A stretch of 64,000 nt of DNA, taken from NCBI GenBank assembly GCA_035533015.1, contig DATLUQ010000013.1:124001-188000 (forward strand), given 5' to 3'. Numbering within the stretch: the first letter of the stretch is position 1; every line of letters starts with the position of its first letter. The DNA is from Gemmatimonadaceae bacterium (GTDB taxonomy: Bacteria; Gemmatimonadota; Gemmatimonadetes; Gemmatimonadales; Gemmatimonadaceae). Shown here piece by piece: positions 23,803 to 32,246 of the stretch. A program made the position numbers and the translations under genes. The notes under the pieces are model-generated. The model had not been told where the DNA came from. It made no database searches and worked only from the letters and a program-made list of their open reading frames with translations.

Positions 23803-23826
23803 AATGGCGATGAAAATGGCCATAAT
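23797..23826 (+). promoter_or_regulatory. Strong sigma-70-type promoter of the HTH-EIIA/Ehr-like operon
   Basis: Perfect -35 TTGACA (23797-23802), 18-bp spacer, and -10 CATAAT (23821-23826, five of six consensus bases) in an AT-rich island within otherwise GC-rich DNA. Expected transcription start is about 23833, giving a leader of about 34 bases before the TTG at 23867. Confidence 0.7.
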
Positions 23827-23866
23827 TACTCGTCAACAATAGTGGGATGCCGAGCTGCCAGACCTG

Positions 23867-24559
23867 TTGAGCCCCAAACAACTCGCCGAATATCTGCAGT
23901 TGTCCCAGCGCACGGTGTATCGGCTGCTGGAGCGGGGCGACCTGCCCGCCGTCAAGGTCGGCGGGCAGTGGCGCTTCCGGAAGGCGACCCTGGACGAGTG
24001 GCTGGATGTGAACATGCATCGCCTCGACGCCGACTCCCTGCAGGCCCTCGAAGGTGACGAAGCGTCCGGGCAGCCGGTTCCCGCCATCGCCGACCTGATC
24101 GCCCCGGACAACGCGCGCATCACCGTGCCTGCCGGTTCGCAGGAGACCGTGATCCGGGCATTCGTAGAGAGCGTGCGGTTCCCGGAGCCGGTGTCGCGCG
24201 ATCTCGTGTGCGAGCGCGTGCTCGAACGCGAACGGCTGTGCAGCACAGCGTTGTCAGGTGGGGTGGCGCTCCTGCACACGGCACGAAGCCGGCCGCGTGT
24301 GCTTCAGGCACACGATCTGGTGGCGATCGGTCGCGTTCAGTCGCCGGTGGAATTCGGGGCGTTGGACGGCAGCGTGACCGACACGCTCATTCTCGTGCTG
24401 GGGCGGAGCGAGCGCGACCAGCTCGTGCTGCTCGCCCGACTGACGCGGCTGTGCCAGGAGCCCGGTTTCCTTTCCGCGCTGCGTTACGCGACGGACGCCG
24501 CTCAGGTGATCGAGCTCGTCCGCCGTACCGCGAGCCGGCTGTTCGTCTCGGCTCAGTGA
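23867..24559 (+). CDS. HTH (excisionase/MerR-type) DNA-binding protein fused to a PTS EIIA domain, copy 1
   Basis: Residues 1-55 form a helix-turn-helix with winged end (SPKQLAEYLQLSQRTVYRLL, VKVGGQWRFRKATLDEWL). Residues about 70-225 form a PTS EIIA type-2 (fructose/nitrogen-type) domain; the expected phospho-acceptor is His137 in GGVALLHTARS, where the usual Pro before His is Leu. Such fusions would let the phosphotransferase system change DNA binding. No HPr or EI gene is in the window. TTG 23867 is the only normal start after the upstream stop at 23840. First gene of a probable nine-gene operon; the second copy follows after 16 bases. Confidence 0.85.
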   Translation: MSPKQLAEYLQLSQRTVYRLLERGDLPAVKVGGQWRFRKATLDEWLDVNMHRLDADSLQALEGDEASGQPVPAIADLIAPDNARITVPAGSQETVIRAFVESVRFPEPVSRDLVCERVLERERLCSTALSGGVALLHTARSRPRVLQAHDLVAIGRVQSPVEFGALDGSVTDTLILVLGRSERDQLVLLARLTRLCQEPGFLSALRYATDAAQVIELVRRTASRLFVSAQ

Positions 24560-24575
24560 CCGCCTCCGGATACCC

Positions 24576-25286
24576 ATGCAACTGACGCTCCGCCAGGTCG
24601 CCTCGTACCTCGACGTGCCCGAGGCCACGGCCCGCCGCTGGATCACGGCGCGGGGGCTGCCGGCGCACCGCGTGAACGAGCGGCTCTACTGCAACGCCAT
24701 CGAACTCTGGGAGTGGGCGGTGGAGCAGGGGATCCCGGTGTCGCGCAGCCTGCTCGAGCAGGCGCAGCGCGCGCCGGACGCGGTGCCCGCGCTGTCGGCG
24801 CTCATCGCGGAGGGGGGGGTGTACCGAGACGTCGGCGGAGCGACAAAGCCGGAGGTGCTGCGCCACGTGGTCGCGCTGCTGCCGCTTCCCGACGACGTGG
24901 ACCGGGAGTTTCTGGTCACCGTGCTCGAGGCGCGGGAAGCGATGGGATCCACCGGCATCGGCGACGGCATCGCCATTCCGCATGTTCGCAATCCGATTCT
25001 CTTGCACGTGGCGCGATCCTTCGTCGCCCTCTGTCTGCTCAAACAGCCGGTGGAGTTCGAGGCGGTGGACCGTCAGCCCGTGGGCGCGCTGTTCCTAGTG
25101 GTGAGTCCCAACGTGCCGGCGCACCTGCGGATTCTTGCCAAGCTCGGATTCGTGTTGCGCGACGTGGAGCTTCGGCGGTTACTGCGCACGGCTGCGGCGA
25201 CGGACGAGATTCTGGCGCGCATCTCGGCGTTGGAGGCGGGTTCCGCCTCGAGCGCGCGTCCGGACGCCACGCGGAGCGGAGCATGA
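24576..25286 (+). CDS. HTH DNA-binding protein fused to a PTS EIIA domain, copy 2
   Basis: Same architecture as the preceding gene: helix-turn-helix at 1-50 (LTLRQVASYLDVPEATARRW) then a PTS EIIA domain at about 80-220 with the canonical active-site motif GDGIAIPHVRNP (His136). The two proteins are clearly related but diverged, so this is an old duplication. Presence of the intact His motif suggests real phosphorylation. The tail (SASSARPDATRSGA) is disordered. The stop lies 7 bases before the HyfB-type gene, tying these regulators to the membrane complex. Confidence 0.85.
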   Translation: MQLTLRQVASYLDVPEATARRWITARGLPAHRVNERLYCNAIELWEWAVEQGIPVSRSLLEQAQRAPDAVPALSALIAEGGVYRDVGGATKPEVLRHVVALLPLPDDVDREFLVTVLEAREAMGSTGIGDGIAIPHVRNPILLHVARSFVALCLLKQPVEFEAVDRQPVGALFLVVSPNVPAHLRILAKLGFVLRDVELRRLLRTAAATDEILARISALEAGSASSARPDATRSGA

Positions 25287-25293
25287 GCCGGTG

Positions 25294-27282
25294 ATGGCGT
25301 TCGCCGCCGCGATCGGGTGTTGGGCCATCGGCGCTCTTGCGGCGCTGGTCGCGCGCGGGCGTTCCATGCCTGCGGCCCTCGGCGCCGCGGGGGCCGTGGC
25401 CGGCGGGCTCGCGGCGCTGACCGCCGGTGGCACGGTGCTGGCAGGCGGCGCCCCGCGCCTGTGGGAGGCGCCGTGGAGCGTGCCCGCTGGCGCGCTCGCG
25501 CTGCGCCTCGATCCGTTGGCGGCGGTCTTCCTGTTGCCGATCGCAGTCATCGGGGCGCTCGGCGCCGTGTATGGCGTGGCCTACCAGCGAGAACATGCGC
25601 CGGCGCGCTCGAGCGCGGGGTCGTTCGCGGCCTACAACCTGCTGCTGCTGAGCATGGCGCTCGTGGTCACCGCCGCCAACCTGGTGCTTCTGATCGTGGC
25701 GTGGGAATTGATGACACTGAGCTCCTGGGCGCTGGTCGTGGAGGATCACGATCGTGGCGGTGTGCGCGTGGCGGGGCTTCAATACCTGATAGCTGGCCAT
25801 CTCGCCACCGCGGCGTTGCTGCTCATGGCATTGCTGCTGGCAGGGGCCAACAACGGCTTCGCGATCGCGCCGCTCGCGGGTCCGGCGGCGGTGCCTGCGG
25901 GGGTGCTGTTCGCGCTGGCCCTCATCGGGTTCGGAACCAAGGCCGGGATCGTGCCGATGCACGTATGGTTGCCCGACGCGCATTCCTCGGCGCCTTCGCA
26001 CGTGTCGGCGCTGATGTCGGGCGTGATGATCACGATGGGTTTCTACGGGATGGCGCGGTTCTTCCCGCTGTTCGGAGCGCCGCCCGTGTGGTGGGCCTAC
26101 GTGCTCCTGGCGCTCGGCGCGGTGGGCACGGTCGGCGGGATCCTGTTCTCATTGGCACAGCGCGACGTGAAGCGGGCGCTCGCGTACTCGACGGTCGAGA
26201 ACGCTGGGCTGACGGCGCTTGCCATGGGTGTCGGGCTCCTGGGCACGTCGCTGCACGATCCCGTCCTGGCCGGGCTCGGCTGGATGGCGGCGTTGTTGCA
26301 TCTCTGGAATCACGCGCTGGCCAAGAGCCTGCTGTTTCTCGGGTTCGGCGCCGTCGCCCTCCGCGTCCACAGTCGGGAACTCGACGCCATGGGCGGAGTG
26401 CTGCGCCGCTGGAAACTGGTGGGCGGCGTGCTTGTGCTCGGCGCGGCGGCGCTCGCGGCGCTGCCCGGGCTCAACGTGTTCGCCGGTGAATGGCTCCTGT
26501 TGCGCGCGCTGCTTTCGGGAATTCTGAACCTCGCGGGGTTCGACCGCGTGGTGCTGCTGGGCGCCCTGGCCGCACTGGCGTTCGCGGGTGGGCTCGCCGT
26601 GGCGGGGTTCACGCGCCTCGTGGGCGTCGGCCTCCTCGGCAAGCCACGTTCACCGGAGGCGGCGGACGCGCGCGAACCGGGGTGGATGACGCGTCTGCCA
26701 ATCGTGGTGTTGGGTGCCGGGTGCGTTGCGATCGCGGCGGTGCCGAGTCGGGTGGTGGGTGTGTTGGCGCCGGCGGGTAGGGGCACGGCGCCGGGCGCCG
26801 ATGTCGCCGCGGCCGGCGCCGCGCTGCTCCCATTGACGGCGCTCCTGCCCGTGCTGGGCGCGTTGGCGGTGCTCGTCGCCGCGCTGCGCGCCGCATCGGC
26901 GCGGCGATCGCCGCGCCGCGCTGACGATACGTGGGGCTGCGGGTTCGCGGGTGCGACGCCGTCCATGCAATACAGCTCCACGTCGTTCGCGGGGGGGCTC
27001 ACGACGGTCATGCAGCCGGTGCTCCGCGCGGAGACGCGGCGGCAGGGCATGGCGGACGGGCGCGGGGTGTCGGGGTCGCTGTGGCCTGCGGCCGCGTCAT
27101 GGGCTTCGGCGACGGCGGACCGCGTGCTCGAAGAGGTCTATCGGCCGGTGTTCTCAAGTGCGGGGCGCGTGGCGGCGCGCCTGCGCGCGCTTCATCGGGC
27201 CCGGGTGACGACGTCCCTGCTGTACATGGTGGCGGCCGTCGCCGTGCTGCTCGCGCTGTTGTTCCGGTCGGGGCCGGGCTGA
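25294..27282 (+). CDS. hyfB: HyfB-like antiporter-type subunit 1 of an Ehr-like complex
   Basis: A 662-residue polytopic membrane protein of the NuoL/M/Mrp antiporter family, HyfB/HycC type. It contains the TM5 glutamate (LIVAWELMTLSSW), the half-channel motif HVWLPDAHSSAPSHVSALMS, RDVKRALAYSTVENAG, and the HyfB-type C-terminus (DTWGCGFAGATPSMQYSSTS and a final TM helix). At the position where HyfB proteins have Lys in VMVKTG it has Thr247 (GVMITMG). ATG 25294 is preferred; GTG 25291 is adjacent. It should form a proton or sodium channel in the membrane arm. Confidence 0.9.
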   Translation: MAFAAAIGCWAIGALAALVARGRSMPAALGAAGAVAGGLAALTAGGTVLAGGAPRLWEAPWSVPAGALALRLDPLAAVFLLPIAVIGALGAVYGVAYQREHAPARSSAGSFAAYNLLLLSMALVVTAANLVLLIVAWELMTLSSWALVVEDHDRGGVRVAGLQYLIAGHLATAALLLMALLLAGANNGFAIAPLAGPAAVPAGVLFALALIGFGTKAGIVPMHVWLPDAHSSAPSHVSALMSGVMITMGFYGMARFFPLFGAPPVWWAYVLLALGAVGTVGGILFSLAQRDVKRALAYSTVENAGLTALAMGVGLLGTSLHDPVLAGLGWMAALLHLWNHALAKSLLFLGFGAVALRVHSRELDAMGGVLRRWKLVGGVLVLGAAALAALPGLNVFAGEWLLLRALLSGILNLAGFDRVVLLGALAALAFAGGLAVAGFTRLVGVGLLGKPRSPEAADAREPGWMTRLPIVVLGAGCVAIAAVPSRVVGVLAPAGRGTAPGADVAAAGAALLPLTALLPVLGALAVLVAALRAASARRSPRRADDTWGCGFAGATPSMQYSSTSFAGGLTTVMQPVLRAETRRQGMADGRGVSGSLWPAAASWASATADRVLEEVYRPVFSSAGRVAARLRALHRARVTTSLLYMVAAVAVLLALLFRSGPG

Positions 27283-29246
27283 TGGCGTTCGTGGCATGGA
27301 GCATCGCCCTCATGGTGGCGGCCGGCGTGCTCAACGCCGTGCTGTGGCGACGGCCCGATCTTGCCGACGCGACGTTTCGTGTGGGCCTGTTGGGCGCCGC
27401 GGTGGTGGGGTGCATCCCCGCGGTGCGTGTGCTGGCTGGAGGTTCGGTGCCCGACGTTTCGATCGCGACGCAGATGCCGGGCGGATCGTGGGTGTTCGGA
27501 TTGGACGCGCTGTCGGCGCTGTTCCTGTTGGTGATCCTCGCCGTCGGTTCGGCCTGCGCGTTCTTCGGCGTGACCTACCTGCGGGCCGGAGCGACGCGGC
27601 GCGGGGCGCGCGCGTCGCTCTTCTTTGTCGCCACGCTCATGGCTGCACTGTCGGTGGTGGTGATCGCGCGGGCCGCGCTGCCGTTCCTGATCGCGTGGGA
27701 GGCCATGGCGCTGGCCTCGTACGCCGCGATCGTGCTCGATCACGGTCAGGCCGAGGTGCGCCGCGCAGGGATGCTCTATCTCGTGGCCACGCACGTCGGG
27801 ACGCTGGCGCTGTTCGGGTTGTTCGCGGTGTGGGGAACGGGGGCCCGCAACCTCAGCTTCGCGTCGCTCGCGGCGCGGCCGCTCCACGGTGTGGCACAGG
27901 TCGCCGTCCTGGGCGCGGCGCTGCTCGGCTTCGGCATGAAGGCGGGACTCGTGCCATTTCACTTCTGGCTTCCCGAAGCCCACGCTGCCGCTCCGTCGCA
28001 CGTCTCGGCCATCATGTCGGGCGTGGTGATCAAGATGGGGATCTACGGCCTGCTGCGCGTGAGCCTTCTGATGCAGGGGCCGCCCGCCTGGTGGGGGTGG
28101 CTGCTGCTCATGGCGGGCGCGGTCTCGGGCATCCTGGGCGTCGTGTGGGCGTTGGCCCAGCACGACCTGAAGCGGCTGCTCGCGTTCCATAGCGTGGAGA
28201 ACATCGGGATCATCCTCTTAGGGATCGGTGCCGGTTCGCTGGGCATCACGTACGGCCATCCGCTGGTGGCCGTGCTCGGCTTTGCCGGCGCGGCCCTGCA
28301 CACGGTGAATCACGCGCTGTTCAAGGGTCTGCTCTTTCTGGGCGCGGGTTCGGTGGCGCACGCGACCGGAACGCGTGAGATCGACCGCCTGGGCGGGTTG
28401 GCGCGGCGCATGCCCATTACCGCGATCACCTTCCTGTTGGGTTCGGCGGCGATCGTCGGGCTGCCGCCGCTCAATGGTTTCGTGAGCGAGTGGCTGGTGT
28501 ACCGCGCCCTGCTCGACGCGGGCCTCGTGGCCAGCACGGCGCGCCTTGCCGTGCTCGCTGTCGCCGTGCTGGGATTGGTCGGTGCGCTCGCGCTGGCGTG
28601 CTTTTCCAAGGTAGTCGGCGTGATATTTCTCGGCAGCCCGCGCGATTCAACCGTGTCCGTCGCGCACGAGTCCCCGGCCGGCATGACCGGGCCGCTCATC
28701 GCGCTGGCGGCGGCGTGCGCGGCGATCGGGCTGCTGCCGGTCCTCGTGGTGGCGCCGCTGCTGCGGGTGGGTTCGCTGGTGGCCGGTACGTCGCCCACCG
28801 CGGTGTGGCTGGGTGGCGCGGACCCCGCCGCGGGCGCCGTCACCTGGTTCGTGCTTGCATTCGCGGCGACGCTGGCGGTGGGCTTGGTGATGCGGTCGCG
28901 ATGGTCGGCGCGCCGGGGCTCCACGGTGGCCGGGACGTGGGGTTGCGCATTCACCACGCCGACGGCGCGGATGCAATACACCGCGTCGTCGTTCGCTGCG
29001 CCGCTGCTCACGGCCTATCGGAGCGTGGCGGGCCTCCACACCGAGCGCACGGCACTGGCATTGGCGACGCATGCGGCGGACCCGGTGCTCGACCGGATCA
29101 TGGTGCCGGTGTGGCACGGGATCGAATCGGCGGCGCGGCGGATCCGCCCCCTGCAGCGGGGCCGGCTGTCGCAGTACCTGCTGTACATCGTGGCGGCGCT
29201 GGTGGTGGCGCTCGGATACCTGATGCTCGCGGGGTGGATGTCATGA
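27282..29246 (+). CDS. hyfB: HyfB-like antiporter-type subunit 2 of an Ehr-like complex
   Basis: A 654-residue paralogue of the preceding protein with the same plan: TM5 glutamate in LIAWEAMALASY, HFWLPEAHAAAPSHVSAIMS, and here the conserved lysine Lys251 in GVVIKMGIYG is kept. The C-terminus repeats the pattern GTWGCAFTTPTARMQYTASS and ends with a TM helix. Start and stop overlap with neighbours (TGATG; ATGA), so translation is coupled. Two HyfB-type subunits plus HyfF give three antiporter-like modules. Confidence 0.9.
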   Translation: MAFVAWSIALMVAAGVLNAVLWRRPDLADATFRVGLLGAAVVGCIPAVRVLAGGSVPDVSIATQMPGGSWVFGLDALSALFLLVILAVGSACAFFGVTYLRAGATRRGARASLFFVATLMAALSVVVIARAALPFLIAWEAMALASYAAIVLDHGQAEVRRAGMLYLVATHVGTLALFGLFAVWGTGARNLSFASLAARPLHGVAQVAVLGAALLGFGMKAGLVPFHFWLPEAHAAAPSHVSAIMSGVVIKMGIYGLLRVSLLMQGPPAWWGWLLLMAGAVSGILGVVWALAQHDLKRLLAFHSVENIGIILLGIGAGSLGITYGHPLVAVLGFAGAALHTVNHALFKGLLFLGAGSVAHATGTREIDRLGGLARRMPITAITFLLGSAAIVGLPPLNGFVSEWLVYRALLDAGLVASTARLAVLAVAVLGLVGALALACFSKVVGVIFLGSPRDSTVSVAHESPAGMTGPLIALAAACAAIGLLPVLVVAPLLRVGSLVAGTSPTAVWLGGADPAAGAVTWFVLAFAATLAVGLVMRSRWSARRGSTVAGTWGCAFTTPTARMQYTASSFAAPLLTAYRSVAGLHTERTALALATHAADPVLDRIMVPVWHGIESAARRIRPLQRGRLSQYLLYIVAALVVALGYLMLAGWMS

Positions 29247-30166
29247 TGGCGTTCGTCGACCGGAGCGCGCTCGCGGCGCTGGCCGTCTTGTTGCTCGTGG
29301 CGCCGGCGCTTCCGGGGATCGCCATCAAGACCAAGTCGCTGCTCACGGGACGGCGCGGGGCGCCGGTGCTACAGTTGTATCGCGATCTGGCCAAGCTGGC
29401 GCGCAAGGGTTCGGTGTACAGCACCACCACCACGTGGGTCTTCCGCGCCGGGCCCGTGGTGGTGCTGGCGTCGCTTCTCGCGGCCGCGCTCTTGCTTCCG
29501 CTCAATGGCCGCGTCGCGCCGATTCATTTTGCCGGCGACCTCGTGGCGTTCGCGGGGCTGCTCGCCCTGGCGCGGTTCGCGCTCGTGCTCTCGGGCCTCG
29601 ACACCGGTTCCAGCTTCGAGGGCATGGGGGCGAGCCGCGAAGTCACGTTTGCGAGCTTCGCCGAGCCGGCGCTGTTTCTCTGCTTCGTTGGGCTCGTGCT
29701 GGTCACCGGGCACCTGTCGCTCAGCAACATGCTAGGCCCGGCGCTCGCCACGGCATGGCCGCGCGACACGGCCTCGCTGGTGCTGGTGGGGCTGGCGCTG
29801 TTCGTGCTCCTGCTCGCCGAGAATTCGCGCGTGCCGGTGGACGATCCGGCCACGCATCTCGAGCTGACGATGGTCCACGAAGTCATCGTGCTCGATCACA
29901 GCGGGCCCGATCTCGCGCTCATCCTGTATGGCAGCGCGCTCAAGCTCTCCATCTTCGCGGCGGTGTTGGTGAGCATGGCGGCGCCGCGCGGCGCGCTCCC
30001 GATGTGGGCGGGGTTGGCGTTGCTCGTCGTGGGGCTGGCCGTGGTGGCCGTGATGGTGGGCGTCGTCGAGTCGGTCATGGCGCGCCTGCGGCTCACGCGC
30101 GTACCGCAGTTGATCGTGGGCGCCGGGGCCCTGGCGCTATTCGGCATCATCCTCCTGCTCCGCTGA
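29243..30166 (+). CDS. hyfC: HyfC/NuoH-like membrane anchor subunit
   Basis: A 307-residue membrane protein of the NuoH/HycD/HyfC family, which links the redox arm to the antiporter arm. Visible are GIAIKTKSLLTGRRGAPVLQ (N-terminal loop), a glutamate-rich central loop (SSFEGMGASREVTFASFAEP) and the highly conserved ENSRVPVDDPATHLELTM with VHEVIVLDHSGPDLAL. About eight TM segments. Start is one of two adjacent ATGs (29243 or 29246). Confidence 0.92.
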   Translation: MMAFVDRSALAALAVLLLVAPALPGIAIKTKSLLTGRRGAPVLQLYRDLAKLARKGSVYSTTTTWVFRAGPVVVLASLLAAALLLPLNGRVAPIHFAGDLVAFAGLLALARFALVLSGLDTGSSFEGMGASREVTFASFAEPALFLCFVGLVLVTGHLSLSNMLGPALATAWPRDTASLVLVGLALFVLLLAENSRVPVDDPATHLELTMVHEVIVLDHSGPDLALILYGSALKLSIFAAVLVSMAAPRGALPMWAGLALLVVGLAVVAVMVGVVESVMARLRLTRVPQLIVGAGALALFGIILLLR

Positions 30167-30168
30167 CC

Positions 30169-30807
30169 ATGCAGACCAGCGCGGAACTGCTCCTCCTGCT
30201 CGTGGTGCTCACCAACTTCGCGGTGCTCGGCACCTCGCGGCTGCGCACGTGTATCCGCGCGGTGGCGGCGCAGGGCCTTCTCCTCGGCCTGTTGCCGGTG
30301 GCGCTCGCGTCGCACCTCACGTTGCACGTGGGGAGTCTCGCGGTGGGGACGGTGCTGGTGAAGGCGGTGATCCTGCCCTGGTTCCTGCTCTGGGCCATTC
30401 GCGAGGCGGCCGTGCGGCGCGAGGTGGAGCCGCTGGTCGGGTTCATCACCTCGCTGCTGCTGGGTGCGTTGGCGCTCGCCCTCGCGTTTGCGATCTCGGC
30501 GCGACTTCCCGCCGGCGACGTGCGCGAGCCGCTGCTCGTGCCCGTCGCCTTGGCCACGGTGATGATCGGATTGGTGGTGCTCACCACGCGGCGCAAGGCG
30601 CTCACGCAGGTCGTGGGCTACCTGATGCTCGAGAATGGCATCTATCTCTTCGGCCTCACGCAGACGGAGAGCGTGCCGTTCCTCCTGGAGCTCGGCGTTC
30701 TGCTCGACGTGTTCGCCGGCGTGTTCATCATGGGGATCGTGGTCTTTCACATCAACCGCGAGTTCGATTCGCTCGATTCGGCGCGGCTGACCGAGCTCAA
30801 GGACTGA
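30169..30807 (+). CDS. hyfE: HyfE/NuoK-like membrane subunit
   Basis: A 212-residue hydrophobic protein similar in length and order to HyfE, which contains a NuoK-like unit. Six or so TM helices; the region GYLMLENGIYLFGL carries the NuoK-type conserved glutamate, followed by LGVLLDVFAGVFIMGI. Two bases separate it from hyfC, and it overlaps the next gene by TGATG. Confidence 0.9.
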   Translation: MQTSAELLLLLVVLTNFAVLGTSRLRTCIRAVAAQGLLLGLLPVALASHLTLHVGSLAVGTVLVKAVILPWFLLWAIREAAVRREVEPLVGFITSLLLGALALALAFAISARLPAGDVREPLLVPVALATVMIGLVVLTTRRKALTQVVGYLMLENGIYLFGLTQTESVPFLLELGVLLDVFAGVFIMGIVVFHINREFDSLDSARLTELKD

Positions 30808-32246
30808 TGCGCCTGATTGCGTTGGTCCTACTCCCGGTGCTCGCCGCCGCGATCACCGGCGCCGTGCCGTCGCCGCGGGTGACGCGGTGGCGCGTCGCGG
30901 TGTTGGTCGGCACGGCGGCCGTGCATCTCGCCATCACCGCGACGTTGTGGGGCGCCCCAGGCGGGAGCGCGATCAACGGGTGGCTCGGCGACGATGCCCT
31001 CGGGCTCATCGTGCTCACGCTCACCAGCGTGCTGTTCTTCGTGACGGCGATCTACACCGTGGGCTACCTGCAGCGCGCGACGCCGCGTGGGGGCCGCGTG
31101 TTCGTGAGCGGCCTGCTCGGGTTCCTTGCCGCGACCACGGTCGTGGCGCTCAGCCAGCACCTGGCCATGCTGTGGGTGGGGCTCGAGGCGACGACCTTGA
31201 CGGTGGCGCCGCTCATCTTCCACCGGCACGATCGCCGGTCGTTGGAAGCCGTCTGGAAGTACCTCGTGATCTCGTCGGTGGGCATCGCGCTGGCATTGCT
31301 CGGGATGTTCTTTCTTGCGAGCGCGCAGCACGGCGTCACTGGCAATCCGCTGATCCTCGGCGACCTCGTGGCGCACGCTCGCCAGTTGCAGCCGGCGTGG
31401 CTGCGCGCTGCGTTCCTGTTCCTGCTCGTCGGCTTCGGCACCAAGATGGGGCTCGCCCCCATGCATACATGGAAGCCGGATACCTACGGCGAAGCGCCGG
31501 CCCTCGTGGGCGGGCTGATGGCGGGCGCGCTCACCAGTTGTGCGTTCCTCGGCGTCGCGCGCATCACAGAGATCACCATGGCGGCGGGCCTCGGCCCGTT
31601 CGTGCAGCCGGTACTGCTCGGGTTCGGGCTGCTGTCGCTGGCCACGGCGGCGGCGTTCATCATCGGGCAGGGGGATCTCAAGCGATTGCTCGCGTACTCG
31701 AGCGTCGAGCACATGGGCCTGCTGGTGCTCGGGCTCGGCCTGGGCGGCGTGGGCGCGTACGGCACCGTGCTCCATCTCGTGAACAACGGCCTCGCCAAGG
31801 GCTGGCTGTTCCTCGTGGCTGGCAACGTGGTGCTGGCCACCGGCACCTCGGCGGCCGCGGGCAATCGCGGACTCATCCGCACGCTTCCGGTATCCGGCGT
31901 GCTGCTGGTGGCCGGCCTGTTCGCGGTCACCGGCTCGCCGCCGTTCGGCTTGTTTCTCAGCGAATTCACCATCCTCCGCGCCGCCGTCAACGGCGGACAC
32001 CTGTGGATCGCCGTTGTCACGCTGCTGCTGCTCGCCGTGATCTTCGTTGGGATGGCCATGCTCATCCTGAACATGGCGCTCGGCGAACCCGAGCCTGGCG
32101 TGCCCGTGGTGCGCGAAAGCCCGTGGCTGGTGGCCGGTCCGATCGCGCTGGCGGGCGCGGTGCTGCTCCTCGGATTGTACATCCCGGCGCCGCTGCAGCG
32201 CGCGCTGGTGCACGCGGCCGCGGCGCTCGGCGGGAGGGCGCCGTGA
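30807..32246 (+). CDS. hyfF: HyfF-like antiporter-type subunit
   Basis: A 479-residue polytopic protein of the antiporter-like family, HyfF type. The TM5 glutamate lies in WVGLEATTLTVAPLIF, the half-channel segment in KMGLAPMHTWKPDTYGEAPA, and GDLKRLLAYSSVEHMG follows. The TM8 position that is Lys in other subunits is Ser (GALTSCAF), as is common for HyfF (polar, not Lys). Third antiporter-like subunit of the complex. Confidence 0.9.
   Translation: MRLIALVLLPVLAAAITGAVPSPRVTRWRVAVLVGTAAVHLAITATLWGAPGGSAINGWLGDDALGLIVLTLTSVLFFVTAIYTVGYLQRATPRGGRVFVSGLLGFLAATTVVALSQHLAMLWVGLEATTLTVAPLIFHRHDRRSLEAVWKYLVISSVGIALALLGMFFLASAQHGVTGNPLILGDLVAHARQLQPAWLRAAFLFLLVGFGTKMGLAPMHTWKPDTYGEAPALVGGLMAGALTSCAFLGVARITEITMAAGLGPFVQPVLLGFGLLSLATAAAFIIGQGDLKRLLAYSSVEHMGLLVLGLGLGGVGAYGTVLHLVNNGLAKGWLFLVAGNVVLATGTSAAAGNRGLIRTLPVSGVLLVAGLFAVTGSPPFGLFLSEFTILRAAVNGGHLWIAVVTLLLLAVIFVGMAMLILNMALGEPEPGVPVVRESPWLVAGPIALAGAVLLLGLYIPAPLQRALVHAAAALGGRAP

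Noticed and set aside
25294-32246. Mrp-type sodium/proton antiporter operon or ordinary complex I
   Set aside because: Presence of NuoC/D- and NuoB-like subunits excludes Mrp; lack of NuoE/F/G/A/J genes and HyfB-type C-termini exclude standard complex I.
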